Positions 8,536 to 16,674 of a stretch of DNA of 64,000 nt are shown here, in pieces. Position numbers and translations under genes: made by a program. This DNA is from JBAXXL01 sp037127915 (lineage in GTDB: Bacteria; Bacteroidota; Ignavibacteria; Kapaibacteriales; UBA2268), in NCBI GenBank assembly GCA_037127915.1, contig JBAXXL010000020.1, forward strand, positions 8,657 through 72,656, written 5' to 3'. How positions within the stretch are numbered: the stretch's first letter is position 1; the number at the start of each line of letters is the position of its first letter. The notes beneath the pieces were generated by a model that searched no databases, was not told the DNA's origin, and worked only from the letters and a program-made list of their open reading frames with translations.

Positions 8536-9158
8536 AACTAAATATGATTTTTATTGTTCTTTTGGTGATTTGTATTTTTAATACCAGCTGTACACAAAAC
8601 AGATTTACCAATAAAGATACTGAATATAAGCAATTGATTGACAGTTTACGTTGTGCTTGGACACTCTCTATATGTAATAAAACTGGGGTTGGGATTAAAT
8701 GTAGATATGAACGCTTAGACCAATGGAACAAGAGTATAGAAGAATATAAAAATGACAGTACTGCATTAAAAAAAGCAATTAAGAGTTTCTATGCCAAAGA
8801 CTCCACTTTAATAAAATACTTAAAAGGTTTCAAGAAAGTAAAAAGAAATTTCCCTAATTTTGAACATTTTAGCAACAGAAATTTTTTACTTGAATCTGAT
8901 AATCTACCATTATTTAACATAATTGATTTTTACCATCAAAAAAATAATGCATATTTGGATTTGATCCTTAACTATTATTTAAACACAGACCACACAAGTA
9001 TTAAATTGCTTCTTAATGTTCACAAGTATATGCTTACTGAAGATTTATATAACAGAATCGAAAAAATCTTCGAGAAATATGGTTACGCAGATAAAGAAAA
9101 AATTCGCGTAGCAATATTGGAAGATTTTGGTAGTTTGATAGCACTTGAAGGAATGTAA
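8532..9158 (+). CDS. Lipoprotein, candidate immunity protein, copy 1
   Basis: A 208-residue protein with a lipobox signal peptide (MIFIVLLVICIFNTSC, Cys20). The mature part is Lys/Asp/Tyr-rich and apparently helical; no known family was recognised. Its start overlaps the toxin stop by one base (TAATG) and has a strong GGAGGT ribosome binding site that lies inside the toxin gene. The second half (from about NLPLFNIIDFYHQKNNAYL to the end) is nearly identical to copy 2, and copy 3 is more distant. Tandem, diversified, envelope-anchored paralogues directly behind an RHS toxin domain are typical of immunity arrays, so a periplasmic immunity role is inferred from context. Confidence 0.75.
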   Translation: MKLNMIFIVLLVICIFNTSCTQNRFTNKDTEYKQLIDSLRCAWTLSICNKTGVGIKCRYERLDQWNKSIEEYKNDSTALKKAIKSFYAKDSTLIKYLKGFKKVKRNFPNFEHFSNRNFLLESDNLPLFNIIDFYHQKNNAYLDLILNYYLNTDHTSIKLLLNVHKYMLTEDLYNRIEKIFEKYGYADKEKIRVAILEDFGSLIALEGM

Positions 9159-9159
9159 T

Positions 9160-9202
9160 AAAAAAAGTAGCCGCTGAATATATGTAGGCGGTTACTTTTA
9201 TT
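9160..9202 (+). terminator. Intrinsic terminator after lipoprotein 1
   Basis: Stem AGTAGCCGC (9166-9174) with GCGGTTACT (9188-9196), containing one G-U pair, followed by TTTTA. It closely resembles the hairpin behind copy 2, so the hairpin was part of the duplicated unit. Confidence 0.65.
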
Positions 9203-9236
9203 ATATTAAATTTTATAATATAATGCAATTAAATGA

Positions 9237-9264
9237 ACATATTACATATTACATATTACATATT
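9237..9264. repeat. Heptanucleotide tandem repeat (ACATATT)x4
   Basis: Four exact ACATATT units between lipoprotein copies 1 and 2, just before the duplicated RBS block. The other junctions have a single GAACATATT at the matching place (8489 and 9991), so the array is a local expansion of that motif. Length variation could change spacing upstream of the gene. Confidence 0.85.
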
Positions 9265-9266
9265 AC

Positions 9267-9293
9267 AGAATGAATAATGGAGGTAGATAATGA
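9267..9293. repeat. Toxin 3'-tail / RBS repeat, copy 2
   Basis: Exact copy of 8509-8535 upstream of lipoprotein 2. Here it keeps only the GGAGGT ribosome binding site and start codon function. Confidence 0.85.
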
Positions 9294-9916
9294 AAAAAGA
9301 TATAATTTATCTTGTTATTTTGGTGATTTGTATATTTAATACAAGCTGTACCCAAAACCGATATACCAATAAAGACACAGAATATAAGCAATTGATTGAC
9401 AGTTTACGATGTGCTTGGACCCTCTCTATCTGTCACAAAGTCAGTGCAGGAACGGAATGCAGATATGAAGGCTTGGATATGTGGAATAAGAGTATGGAAG
9501 TATATATAAATGACAGCACAGCATTAAAAAAGGCAATTAAGAGTTTCTATGCCAATGACTCTAATTTGATAAAATACTTGAAAAGTTTCAAAAAAGTCAA
9601 GAAGCGTATTCCAAATTTTGAACATTTTAGTAACAGAAATTTTTTACTTGAATCTGATAATCTACCATTATTTAATATAATTGATTTTTACCATCAAAAA
9701 AATAATGCATATTTGGATTTAATCCTTAACTATTATTTAAACACAGACCACACAAACATTAAATTGCTTCTTAATGTTCACAAGTATATGCTTACTGAAG
9801 ATTTATATAACAGAATCGAAAAAATCTTCGAGAAATATGGTTACGCAGATAAAGAAAAAATTCGCGTAGCAATATTGGAAGATTTTGGTAGTTTGATAGC
9901 ACTTGAAGGGATGTAA
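9290..9916 (+). CDS. Lipoprotein, candidate immunity protein, copy 2
   Basis: 208 residues with a lipobox at NTSC (Cys20). Over its full length it matches copy 1 closely and is nearly identical from about residue 110 to the end (DNLPLFNIIDFYHQKN through LEDFGSLIALEGM). Differences concentrate between about residues 45 and 75 (CHKVSAGTECRYEGLDMWN here, CNKTGVGIKCRYERLDQWN in copy 1), as expected if that region contacts a variable partner. It has its own GGAGGT site and is bracketed by hairpin terminators, so it could be transcribed by read-through. No family was recognised. Confidence 0.75.
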   Translation: MKKDIIYLVILVICIFNTSCTQNRYTNKDTEYKQLIDSLRCAWTLSICHKVSAGTECRYEGLDMWNKSMEVYINDSTALKKAIKSFYANDSNLIKYLKSFKKVKKRIPNFEHFSNRNFLLESDNLPLFNIIDFYHQKNNAYLDLILNYYLNTDHTNIKLLLNVHKYMLTEDLYNRIEKIFEKYGYADKEKIRVAILEDFGSLIALEGM

Positions 9917-9960
9917 AAAACAGTAGCCGCTGAATATATGTATGCGGCTACTTTTATTTT
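9915..9960 (+). terminator. Intrinsic terminator after lipoprotein 2
   Basis: Perfect stem AGTAGCCGC (9922-9930) with GCGGCTACT (9944-9952), followed by TTTATTTT. The loop TGAATATATGTAT is almost the same as in the terminator behind copy 1. Confidence 0.75.
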
Positions 9961-10001
9961 ATAAAATCTTATTATATTATGCAATTATATGAACATATTA
10001 T

Positions 10002-10028
10002 AGAATGAATAATGGAGGTAGATAATGA
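10002..10028. repeat. Toxin 3'-tail / RBS repeat, copy 3
   Basis: Third exact copy of the block at 8509-8535, directly upstream of lipoprotein 3. Confidence 0.85.
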
Positions 10029-10678
10029 AAATAAATATGATTTTTCTTGTTCTTATGTTGCTTTGTGGTTTTATTACAAGTTGTTCTCAAAATAATTATG
10101 CCATTAAAAATCCTGAGTATAAGCAATTGATTGACACCTTACGTTATGCTTACACTCTGAATATATGTTATAAATCACATAGAAGTAAAGAGGAATCCAC
10201 CATTTGTGATTATGAAAATTTAAATAGATGGAATAAAAGTATCGATGAATATAGAAATGATAGTATAGCATTAAAAAATGCAATAAAGAGTTTCTATTCC
10301 AAGGACTCAAATTTGATAAAATACTTGAAAAGTTTCAAAAAAGTCAAGAAGCGTATTCCAAATTTTGATTATTTCAGCAACATCAATCTAATATTTTATA
10401 GCGGGGATATTAATGTAATTATCGATTTATCTAAATTTTATTCAAAAAAAAATAATGCATATTTGGATTTAATACTAAACTATTACGTAAACACAGATCA
10501 AACAAGAATCAAGTTGCTTCTAAATTGTTATGTTATAAAAGATAGCAGGATATCTGCTGAAGATTTATACGGGCGATTAGATAAAATCTTTGAAAAATAT
10601 GGCTACGAAGATAAAGAAAAAATTCGCGTAGCAATATTGGAAGATTTTGGCTCCTGTATAACTCTTGATGGAATGTAA
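10025..10678 (+). CDS. Lipoprotein, candidate immunity protein, copy 3 (diverged)
   Basis: 217 residues with a lipobox (ITSC). It keeps the family framework: NPEYKQLIDTLRYAYTL, NRWNKSIDEYRNDS, KSFYSKDSNLIKYLKSFKKV and KIFEKYGYEDKEKIRVAILEDFGS. It differs in the central region (YSGDINVIIDLSKFYSKKN), with small insertions. It is the most diverged of the three, as if it were the immunity protein of an older, displaced toxin. No function is known; the immunity role is inferred. Confidence 0.75.
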   Translation: MKINMIFLVLMLLCGFITSCSQNNYAIKNPEYKQLIDTLRYAYTLNICYKSHRSKEESTICDYENLNRWNKSIDEYRNDSIALKNAIKSFYSKDSNLIKYLKSFKKVKKRIPNFDYFSNINLIFYSGDINVIIDLSKFYSKKNNAYLDLILNYYVNTDQTRIKLLLNCYVIKDSRISAEDLYGRLDKIFEKYGYEDKEKIRVAILEDFGSCITLDGM

Positions 10679-10934
10679 GATCATTGTTTTTCTCCCCCCG
10701 TCACACCAGTGGCGGGGCTTGGGAAAAAGGAAAAAACTATGAAAACTAAACTAAAACTTTTTATTATGGCTCGGACGGTCAGAGGGTAATAATCGGATGC
10801 CATCAGATGAAACATCTGACGGCAGGCTTTGCTTTAGGGCAACCACAAGAGTTGCCCCTACAAAAGACGGACAGGTCGCGACCTGTCCCTACGATTATTT
10901 CCATTTTTAACCAATATTGCATCCCTAACGGGAT
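10679..10934. repeat. Gene-free gap with palindromic elements
   Basis: No gene is seen. The gap holds a GC-rich hairpin (CCCCGTCAC...GTGGCGGGG, near 10696-10718) without a clear U-run, CCATCAGATG-aaa-CATCTGACGG (about 10799-10822), GGGCAACcacaagaGTTGCCC (about 10838-10858), GGACAGGTC-gc-GACCTGTCC (10869-10888) and CATCCCtaacGGGATG (10920-10935). The first of these REP types also occurs at the 5' end of the orphan RHS gene. Confidence 0.6.
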
Positions 10935-10976
10935 GAAAAAAAAATGTTCGATACTTTCACAAGTGTCGGACATTTT
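10935..10976 (-). terminator. Intrinsic terminator of the minus-strand PBP2 operon
   Basis: On the minus strand, AAAATGTCCGACACT (10976-10962) pairs with AGTATCGAACATTTT (10955-10941) through two G-U pairs, and the U-run continues to 10935. It sits 7 nt after the PBP2 stop. Confidence 0.8.
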
Positions 10977-10982
10977 GATAAA

Positions 10983-12818
10983 TTAGTTTTCGTAATTGAT
11001 AGCGCCGGTTGCTGTGGTGTCGATTGTGTTTGCGGTTTCACCGGTATTATAATACGTAGGGTAGAAATGCTGCATCATTAATTCGCGTGCAATAGGCGCG
11101 GCAACGTCGGCACCGGCCCCGGCATTTTCGACCAACACAGCTATGGCGATGGTTGGTTTGTCCATAGGAGCGAAGCATACGAACCAGGAATGGGATGCAC
11201 CGTGAGGGTTTTGCGCTGTACCTGTTTTACCGCATACGTTTTTGCCGCCTATAGCCGCCGATCCTCCCGTACCACCGGAGTTCACCACTCGGTACATACC
11301 TTCTTTTACGGCGTTTATAGATGTTCTCGTTAGCGGCAGACGGGTAACCTGATAATTCAGCATTTCCAATTTACCGGAAAAATGGTTTTTCAAATATCCC
11401 ACTACGTGAGGTTGAATCAGTAATCCGCCATTTGCTATAGCCGACACATAGACCGCCATTTGCAGTGGAGTAACTAAAATCTCGCCTTGGCCAATACCGA
11501 AGTTTGCTAAGCGGCCCTGAACCGTAGCGAATTTACCATATCTCTTTTTCAGAAATTCTTCACTAGGCAGTAATCCCCGCGATTCACCGGCAATGTCGAT
11601 GCCAGTAACTTGACCAAAATTGAAATATGTAGCCCATTTATAAAAATTCTTAAATCCTAATTTGACGCCGAGTTTACCGAAGTATGAATTACACGATGCT
11701 TTAAGCGCATTTCTAACGCTGACATTACCGTGGACCCCGTGGCAAGGCAGAATCTTGGTTCCCATTTTATACCCGCCGGTACATAGGATAGGAGTGTTTT
11801 CGGTGATTATGTTTTCACCCATACCGGCTAATGCGGTCATCATTTTCCAGGTTGAACCCGGAGGATAGCGTGCGGAAATGGCACGGTTAAAAAGAGGTTT
11901 GTTTTTATCGGCATAGAGTTTACTTAAGTATTCTCTGTCAATTTTACCGCTGAATTTCTGAACATCAAAATCCGGTGCGCTCGCCATAGCTAAAACATCG
12001 CCATTGTTTGGGTCTATTACAACCACTGCACCCCGTCTTCCTCGCAATAGTGCTTCTGCGCGCTTTTGCAAATCCAGGTCTATTGTCAAATAAAGGTCCG
12101 ATCCATTTACAGCCGGAACCTGCATCTTTTCTATTCCCAGCGCTTGTACTTTTTCACCAAATTTATTGATAGTAAAGAAATTAAACCCGTCCTTGCCTCG
12201 GAGAATATCTTCGTAAGTGCTTTCAACACCGCTTTGGCCTATAATATCGCCCATTCCATAATAAGGTGATTGCTTAAGCTGTTGTTCGGTAATCTCACGG
12301 GTATAACCCAAGACGTGTGCTAAATGGCAAGGTAAATTGTACTTTCTCTTCGATTCGGGCTTTACTTCCACACCCGGCAGATAATCGCTAAATTCTTCGA
12401 TTTGAGATACAATCGAAAAAGCGGCACTATCGATAATTTTTATCGGTGCAAACTTTGTAAAACCACGCTTTGATTTGTAAATTTTATATTTAATGAGTTT
12501 AGGCGAAAGACCAGTTATCTGCGATAGTAATGGTAAGGAATGTTCACGAAAATCTATTGGAGTAACCGTAATGCTGAACAAAACATCGTTATAAACAATT
12601 AGCTGACCATTCCTATCGTACATATTTCCACGAGAAGGAACGATTTTATTCTTTTTTACAGCTTGGGCGCGGCTTTGTTCGGAATATTGGGAACTTGAGA
12701 GTTGTAGTTGTGCGAGTTTGCCAATATATGCCACAGCAAATAAAATAATGACCGCGAAAAACAATTTCTTCCTTATACCGGATGCGAAAGTGTCGGTGGA
12801 TTCGAATAGTTTGTCCAT
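10983..12818 (-). CDS. mrdA: Penicillin-binding protein 2 (peptidoglycan D,D-transpeptidase)
   Basis: A 611-residue class B penicillin-binding protein that cross-links peptidoglycan during cell elongation. It has one N-terminal membrane segment (about 19-38), then a dimerisation/pedestal domain beginning at VPSRGNMYDRNGQLI (60-74) and including GQSGVESTYEDILRGKDG. The transpeptidase domain carries all three motifs: Ser322-T-W-Lys325, Ser375-C-Asn377 and Lys531-T-G-T. Length fits the family. It is the last gene of a minus-strand operon, 17 nt after the Sua5-like gene. rodA and mreBCD, its usual neighbours, are not in the window. Confidence 0.93.
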   Translation of the reverse strand: MDKLFESTDTFASGIRKKLFFAVIILFAVAYIGKLAQLQLSSSQYSEQSRAQAVKKNKIVPSRGNMYDRNGQLIVYNDVLFSITVTPIDFREHSLPLLSQITGLSPKLIKYKIYKSKRGFTKFAPIKIIDSAAFSIVSQIEEFSDYLPGVEVKPESKRKYNLPCHLAHVLGYTREITEQQLKQSPYYGMGDIIGQSGVESTYEDILRGKDGFNFFTINKFGEKVQALGIEKMQVPAVNGSDLYLTIDLDLQKRAEALLRGRRGAVVVIDPNNGDVLAMASAPDFDVQKFSGKIDREYLSKLYADKNKPLFNRAISARYPPGSTWKMMTALAGMGENIITENTPILCTGGYKMGTKILPCHGVHGNVSVRNALKASCNSYFGKLGVKLGFKNFYKWATYFNFGQVTGIDIAGESRGLLPSEEFLKKRYGKFATVQGRLANFGIGQGEILVTPLQMAVYVSAIANGGLLIQPHVVGYLKNHFSGKLEMLNYQVTRLPLTRTSINAVKEGMYRVVNSGGTGGSAAIGGKNVCGKTGTAQNPHGASHSWFVCFAPMDKPTIAIAVLVENAGAGADVAAPIARELMMQHFYPTYYNTGETANTIDTTATGAINYEN

Positions 12819-12835
12819 TTTAAATTACTACTTTA

Positions 12836-13477
12836 TTATAGTTCATCGCTTATTAAATCCTGTAATTCGTCATATCCTGCACCACGGCGCTGAATAACGA
12901 ATTCGTCTTGAGTTAAATCTATAACAGTAGATTCACCGACAAAATGGTGTTCATTGGTTCGCACGCAAACATCGACCAACTTCATAAAAGCGTTTATTGT
13001 ATCTTCGTTATCATCAAATTCGGGTTTGTCAGGTAGTTTTGCAGTTAAGCAAATAAGCGGTTCGCCCAATTCCGTCAATAGTGCCTTGCAAAGACGGTTA
13101 TCAGGGATACGTATACCGGATGTCTTTCGCTTGGGATTATACGAATACTTGGGAACATTTTTGGAAGCAGGGAGAATAAAGGTATATGGTCCGGGTGTCA
13201 GGCGTTTAATCATCTTATAGGCGTTGTTTTCAACCTTAGCATATTCCGAAATATTAGATATATCAAGGCATAGGAATGTCATAGGGTGGTCGGTATCCAT
13301 TTGGCGGATACGGCGGAGTTTCGTAATAGCTTCCTTATTGCTTAGTTTACAACCCAATGAATATCCCGTATCAGTTGGATACAATATAACACCGCCCGAG
13401 TGCAGAACTTCAATGATCTTATGAATTTTCTGTTTCTCGGGGGTTTCGTAATGTATTGTATATACTGTTGCCGGCAT
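12836..13477 (-). CDS. Sua5/YciO/YrdC family protein, probable threonylcarbamoyl-AMP synthase
   Basis: 213 residues forming a single YrdC domain. Landmarks are GGVILYPTDTGYSLGC (28-43), a KLRRIRQMDTDHPMTFLC block that binds substrate in the family, LTPGPYTFILPAS, SGIRIPDN and a terminal STVIDLTQDEFVIQRRGAG. TsaC/Sua5 enzymes make threonylcarbamoyl-adenylate from threonine, bicarbonate and ATP for tRNA t6A modification. The sequence looks closest to the YciO branch, whose activity is weaker or unclear, so the exact role is not certain. It lies 11 nt after cydB and 17 nt before the PBP2 gene. Confidence 0.85.
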   Translation of the reverse strand: MPATVYTIHYETPEKQKIHKIIEVLHSGGVILYPTDTGYSLGCKLSNKEAITKLRRIRQMDTDHPMTFLCLDISNISEYAKVENNAYKMIKRLTPGPYTFILPASKNVPKYSYNPKRKTSGIRIPDNRLCKALLTELGEPLICLTAKLPDKPEFDDNEDTINAFMKLVDVCVRTNEHHFVGESTVIDLTQDEFVIQRRGAGYDELQDLISDEL

Positions 13478-13488
13478 AGTATCCTATA

Positions 13489-14514
13489 TTAATAATCCAT
13501 TTTTTCTGATAATTTTACTTTCCCTCGGAAAACTCTGTATATATATAATGTGTAAATTATAACCGGCGGCAAACCGATAGCGGCAATAATTAGCATAGTT
13601 TTCAGAGTCAATTGTGACGAAGCTGAGTTATATATATTTAGATTGAACTCCGACAAGAGCGAAGAAAAGACAATATTCGGGAACATTGCAACAACAATCA
13701 TAGTCATTAGTAGTGCGATTCCCACCGATGAAAATACAAAAGCCGGTTTATATTTCTTCTTTAAAATATGTATAATCAAGAAAGTATAAATCACCAAAAC
13801 AAAAATCGGAATAACAATTAATAGGGGATTTGCAGTATAATTAGCTGTCAAATGCGTTTGGAACATTCCGGTTATCAAAACCGCAATTATACATAGAGCC
13901 GCTATTGGATAGGTGTATTTCAATTTGTGAATGAACGATTTTTCAACCTCTCCATCGGATTTCACAATAGCATAGATATTGCCGTGCAATGCGAATACCG
14001 CTACTGTTCCTATTCCAAAAAGCAGTGAGAACGGATTTAATAAACCGAGAAGTGAGATATTGATTTCTTTATCAACTCCCATCGGTACACCGTGAAGAAC
14101 ATTGCCCAAGGCAGTGCCTAATAGCAATGCTATCAACAATGATGATATGCCAAATGCGGCATCCCAAACCTTTCTCCAGCTTTTATTTTCCATTTTATTG
14201 CGTATTTCGATACCGGTAGCACGGAATAATATAGCTAACATAAGCACTATGATAGCAAGATAAAATCCAGAAAATACTGAAGAATACACGTGTGGAAACG
14301 CGGCGAATAATGCTCCACCACCAGTTATAAGCCACACTTCGTTTTCGTCCCATACAGGACCGATTGATTTTGTAATAGTATTACGTTCGTCTTCGCTTTT
14401 TGAAAATAAATGAAGAATCCCGCAACCTAAGTCAAAACCTTCTAAGATTGCATAAACAGTGAGTAATACACCCACTAATACAAACCATATTACATTGTAA
14501 GTTATTGGTTCCAT
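13489..14514 (-). CDS. cydB: Cytochrome bd quinol oxidase subunit II
   Basis: A 341-residue integral membrane protein with about eight or nine hydrophobic helices. The N-terminal signature (WFVLVGVLLTVYAILEGFDL, then GCGILHLF) and GPVWDENEVWLITGGGALFA are diagnostic of CydB, the subunit that pairs with CydA in the high-oxygen-affinity terminal oxidase. The start overlaps the engB stop by one base (TAATG). cydA is not adjacent on either side, which is unusual because the two subunits are normally encoded together. Confidence 0.93.
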   Translation of the reverse strand: MEPITYNVIWFVLVGVLLTVYAILEGFDLGCGILHLFSKSEDERNTITKSIGPVWDENEVWLITGGGALFAAFPHVYSSVFSGFYLAIIVLMLAILFRATGIEIRNKMENKSWRKVWDAAFGISSLLIALLLGTALGNVLHGVPMGVDKEINISLLGLLNPFSLLFGIGTVAVFALHGNIYAIVKSDGEVEKSFIHKLKYTYPIAALCIIAVLITGMFQTHLTANYTANPLLIVIPIFVLVIYTFLIIHILKKKYKPAFVFSSVGIALLMTMIVVAMFPNIVFSSLLSEFNLNIYNSASSQLTLKTMLIIAAIGLPPVIIYTLYIYRVFRGKVKLSEKMDY

Positions 14515-15104
14515 TATCTTACCAAGTACTTGTTTAACATACCAATTAAGTCTTTTTTACCGAGTCCGCTTTCAGAAGAATAAGCCAGAACATCCATCAA
14601 TCCATCGCATTGAGCGAGTAAGTTCAATAGTTGCTCACGGCGTTCTTTGATTTCCTTATCGGCAATTTTGTCACATTTTGTTAATATGACGATAAAACGT
14701 TTATTATTATTTACAAGCCATTCGAGCAAAGCTAAATCTTTCGGCTGAGGGTCGTGCCGGCTGTCAATCAGACAGCAGACAAATTTTAAATCCCTGCGGG
14801 TTTCGAAATATATAAAGATGAGTAATTCCCAATAGCTTCGGGTTTTTTTTGAAATACTGGCATATCCGAAACCGGGTAAATCGACTAAACTCCATTTATC
14901 ATCCACTACGTAAAAATTTATTGTCTGTGTTTTCCCGGGGGAAGAACTGGTGCGTGCTAAATTCTTTCTGTTGATAATAGAATTGAGTAATGACGATTTA
15001 CCAACATTTGAACGTCCGGCAAAAGCTACTTCCGGAAGATTCAAATTGGGAAATTCATTTTCGTGGTCAGCGGCCGCGACAAAGTTTGCTTCAAAGGCTC
15101 TCAT
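14514..15104 (-). CDS. engB: Ribosome biogenesis GTPase EngB/YsxC
   Basis: A 196-residue TRAFAC-class GTPase needed for 50S subunit assembly. G1 is GRSNVGKSS (30-38), the switch I threonine lies in PGKTQTINF, G3 is DLPG (75-78), G4 is TKCD (142-145) and G5 is SSESG (176-180). Length is typical. Start and stop both overlap neighbouring genes by one base (TAATG), so translation is probably coupled with the DHS-like gene upstream and cydB downstream. Confidence 0.95.
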   Translation of the reverse strand: MRAFEANFVAAADHENEFPNLNLPEVAFAGRSNVGKSSLLNSIINRKNLARTSSSPGKTQTINFYVVDDKWSLVDLPGFGYASISKKTRSYWELLIFIYFETRRDLKFVCCLIDSRHDPQPKDLALLEWLVNNNKRFIVILTKCDKIADKEIKERREQLLNLLAQCDGLMDVLAYSSESGLGKKDLIGMLNKYLVR

Positions 15105-16135
15105 TAAAATCCGGCTAAATAATCATTAAGTCTGCGGGCAGTTCTATTTTTCCAATTGTTTTTGTGGTAGCCGTATCCAACGATTAGCGGCATAGCCATT
15201 GTTGCTTCGGCGAATACCATTTGTTCGTAAGTGGTTTCAACCTTACCCCATGAACTTGCTTCTTTCAATGTTGAACCGCTTAGCGCGCCATCGCGTTCGT
15301 CGGCAACAGTGATTTGTATAGCATATTTGTGCATATCGGCTTCTTCGCCCAATACTTCAGCGGCAACGACAACGTCCTGAGTGAAGTTTTTAGGAACACC
15401 GCCGCCAATCATAAATATACCGGTTGTTTTCATTTCAATTTTTGTACGGGTTAATTCAAGGAAATCTTTTGCTGAATCCAATGTAACAACATCGCCTTTT
15501 GTAAAGTATTGATGATGAACCAATCCGAAACCTGCTGAGCAATCCGAAAATGCAGGACAGAAAATAGGAACACCTTTTTCATAAGCGGTACGGATGATAG
15601 AGCCTTGACCTTTGTCGTTATCTACTAACCACGCGCCAACTTCTGTTAAAAATTCACGTGAGCTGTATGGACGAGGTTCTAATGAATTAGCTATCTCCGC
15701 AATTGTCATATCGCATACGCGCAAATCATCTTCATCTATATATGTATCGTAAATACGATCAATCATCAAATCTCTTAGCACATTATCATCTACAAACGGA
15801 GTACCTTGATAGTGCAAAAATCCCAGAGCTTCCAAGAAATCTTGGTCAACTATATTTGCGCCGGTCGATACGATAACGTCGCACATATTGGTTTCGAGCA
15901 TATCGACAACAACTTGTTTCAAACCCGCGGAAATCAGCGACCCTGCCAAAGTTAAATAAACGCCGCATTCTTTTTCTGCAACCATCATATCAAAAATTGT
16001 AGCGGCGCGGTGTAGATTTCTTGCTTGGAAAGCCATTCCGCCCATTGCGTCAACAAGTTCAACAACGTTGTGTTTTTTTACGTCAATATGACGAACGATT
16101 TTATCGGGATTGAGATAATCTCTTTTATCAGCCAT
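15104..16135 (-). CDS. Deoxyhypusine synthase-like protein
   Basis: 343 residues across the deoxyhypusine synthase fold. It has VVELVDAMGGMAFQARNL, TLAGSLISAGL, DVIVSTGANIVDQD, GSIIRTAYEKGVPIFCPAFS, IMIGGGVPKN-like (FMIGGGVPKN) and TVADERDGALSGSTLKEASSWGK. The lysine that forms the enzyme-spermidine imine in eukaryotic enzymes is kept (Lys298 in SSWGK). Bacteria lack eIF5A, so hypusination is not expected; some bacterial relatives make homospermidine or other polyamines from spermidine using NAD. The gene is first in an operon with engB, cydB, a sua5-like gene and mrdA. Family is certain, substrate unknown. Confidence 0.9.
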   Translation of the reverse strand: MADKRDYLNPDKIVRHIDVKKHNVVELVDAMGGMAFQARNLHRAATIFDMMVAEKECGVYLTLAGSLISAGLKQVVVDMLETNMCDVIVSTGANIVDQDFLEALGFLHYQGTPFVDDNVLRDLMIDRIYDTYIDEDDLRVCDMTIAEIANSLEPRPYSSREFLTEVGAWLVDNDKGQGSIIRTAYEKGVPIFCPAFSDCSAGFGLVHHQYFTKGDVVTLDSAKDFLELTRTKIEMKTTGIFMIGGGVPKNFTQDVVVAAEVLGEEADMHKYAIQITVADERDGALSGSTLKEASSWGKVETTYEQMVFAEATMAMPLIVGYGYHKNNWKNRTARRLNDYLAGF

Positions 16136-16674
16136 TTTAAATATATCCTATTTATTTTAACAATTATAATTTACACATTTATATATAAAACATTATAAAC
16201 AAATTTCCAAAGAAATAACTTCTATAATATTCAAAAATAATCAATTAATACCTAATAAAAAACTGCCTTCGGCAGATTATTATTTTATTAATATCCATTA
16301 CAGCGTAGAGGCGTTGCATGCAACGTCTTCTTTTTAGTGAAAAAAGAGGGAAAAACCGATTATAAGATTGAATGTATTCTTAAATATAAACGAGAATACT
16401 GCTAAATCAACGAATATTTTATTTTATCAATCCCATTATATAAACCAAATTCAAAAAAGTGTACATAAATTTGTACACTAGGTATACTTTTTCAATAAAT
16501 ATTCCAATTGTTTTCAAAAAAAGTGAAAATAATTTCAAAAAAGCGTTGTTTTTGTCGAATATTCATATCGTGAATTCAAATTATATTTGTATTTTTGTCC
16601 TGTTGAATTAACAATTATTAACAAATAATGTCAGAATAAGTAAAATTATTTTTAGTTTATAATAAGAAGTAACA
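16136..16674. promoter_or_regulatory. Divergent intergenic region with repeats and a possible operator
   Basis: This is the AT-rich region between the DHS-like operon (minus) and the secreted protease operon (plus). It contains CTGCCttcGGCAG (near 16267), GTTGCATGCAAC inside a longer palindrome (around 16311-16326), a perfect inverted repeat GTGTACA-taaatt-TGTACAC (16459-16478), an AAAAAGTGAAAATAATTT block shared with the 140-bp duplicated leaders, and two TAnnTTTG -7-type boxes (TATATTTG 16582, TATTTTTG 16590) without a well-spaced TTG. No gene is seen. Confidence 0.5.
16459..16478. promoter_or_regulatory. Perfect inverted repeat GTGTACA-N6-TGTACAC, possible operator
   Basis: Seven-base arms with a 6-bp AT spacer, the size expected for a dimeric helix-turn-helix regulator. 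It lies about 200 bp upstream of the first gene of the protease operon. AAATTTGTACACT from this site also occurs near 1912-1924, upstream of the small T9SS cargo gene. Confidence 0.4.

Noticed and set aside
10696..10718. GC-rich hairpin as terminator of the lipoprotein array
   Set aside because: The stem is plausible but no U-run follows on either strand, so it was not called as a terminator.
16303..16335. GTTGCATGCAAC palindrome as regulator binding site
   Set aside because: It resembles a dispersed palindrome rather than an operator, and it has no clear position relative to either promoter.
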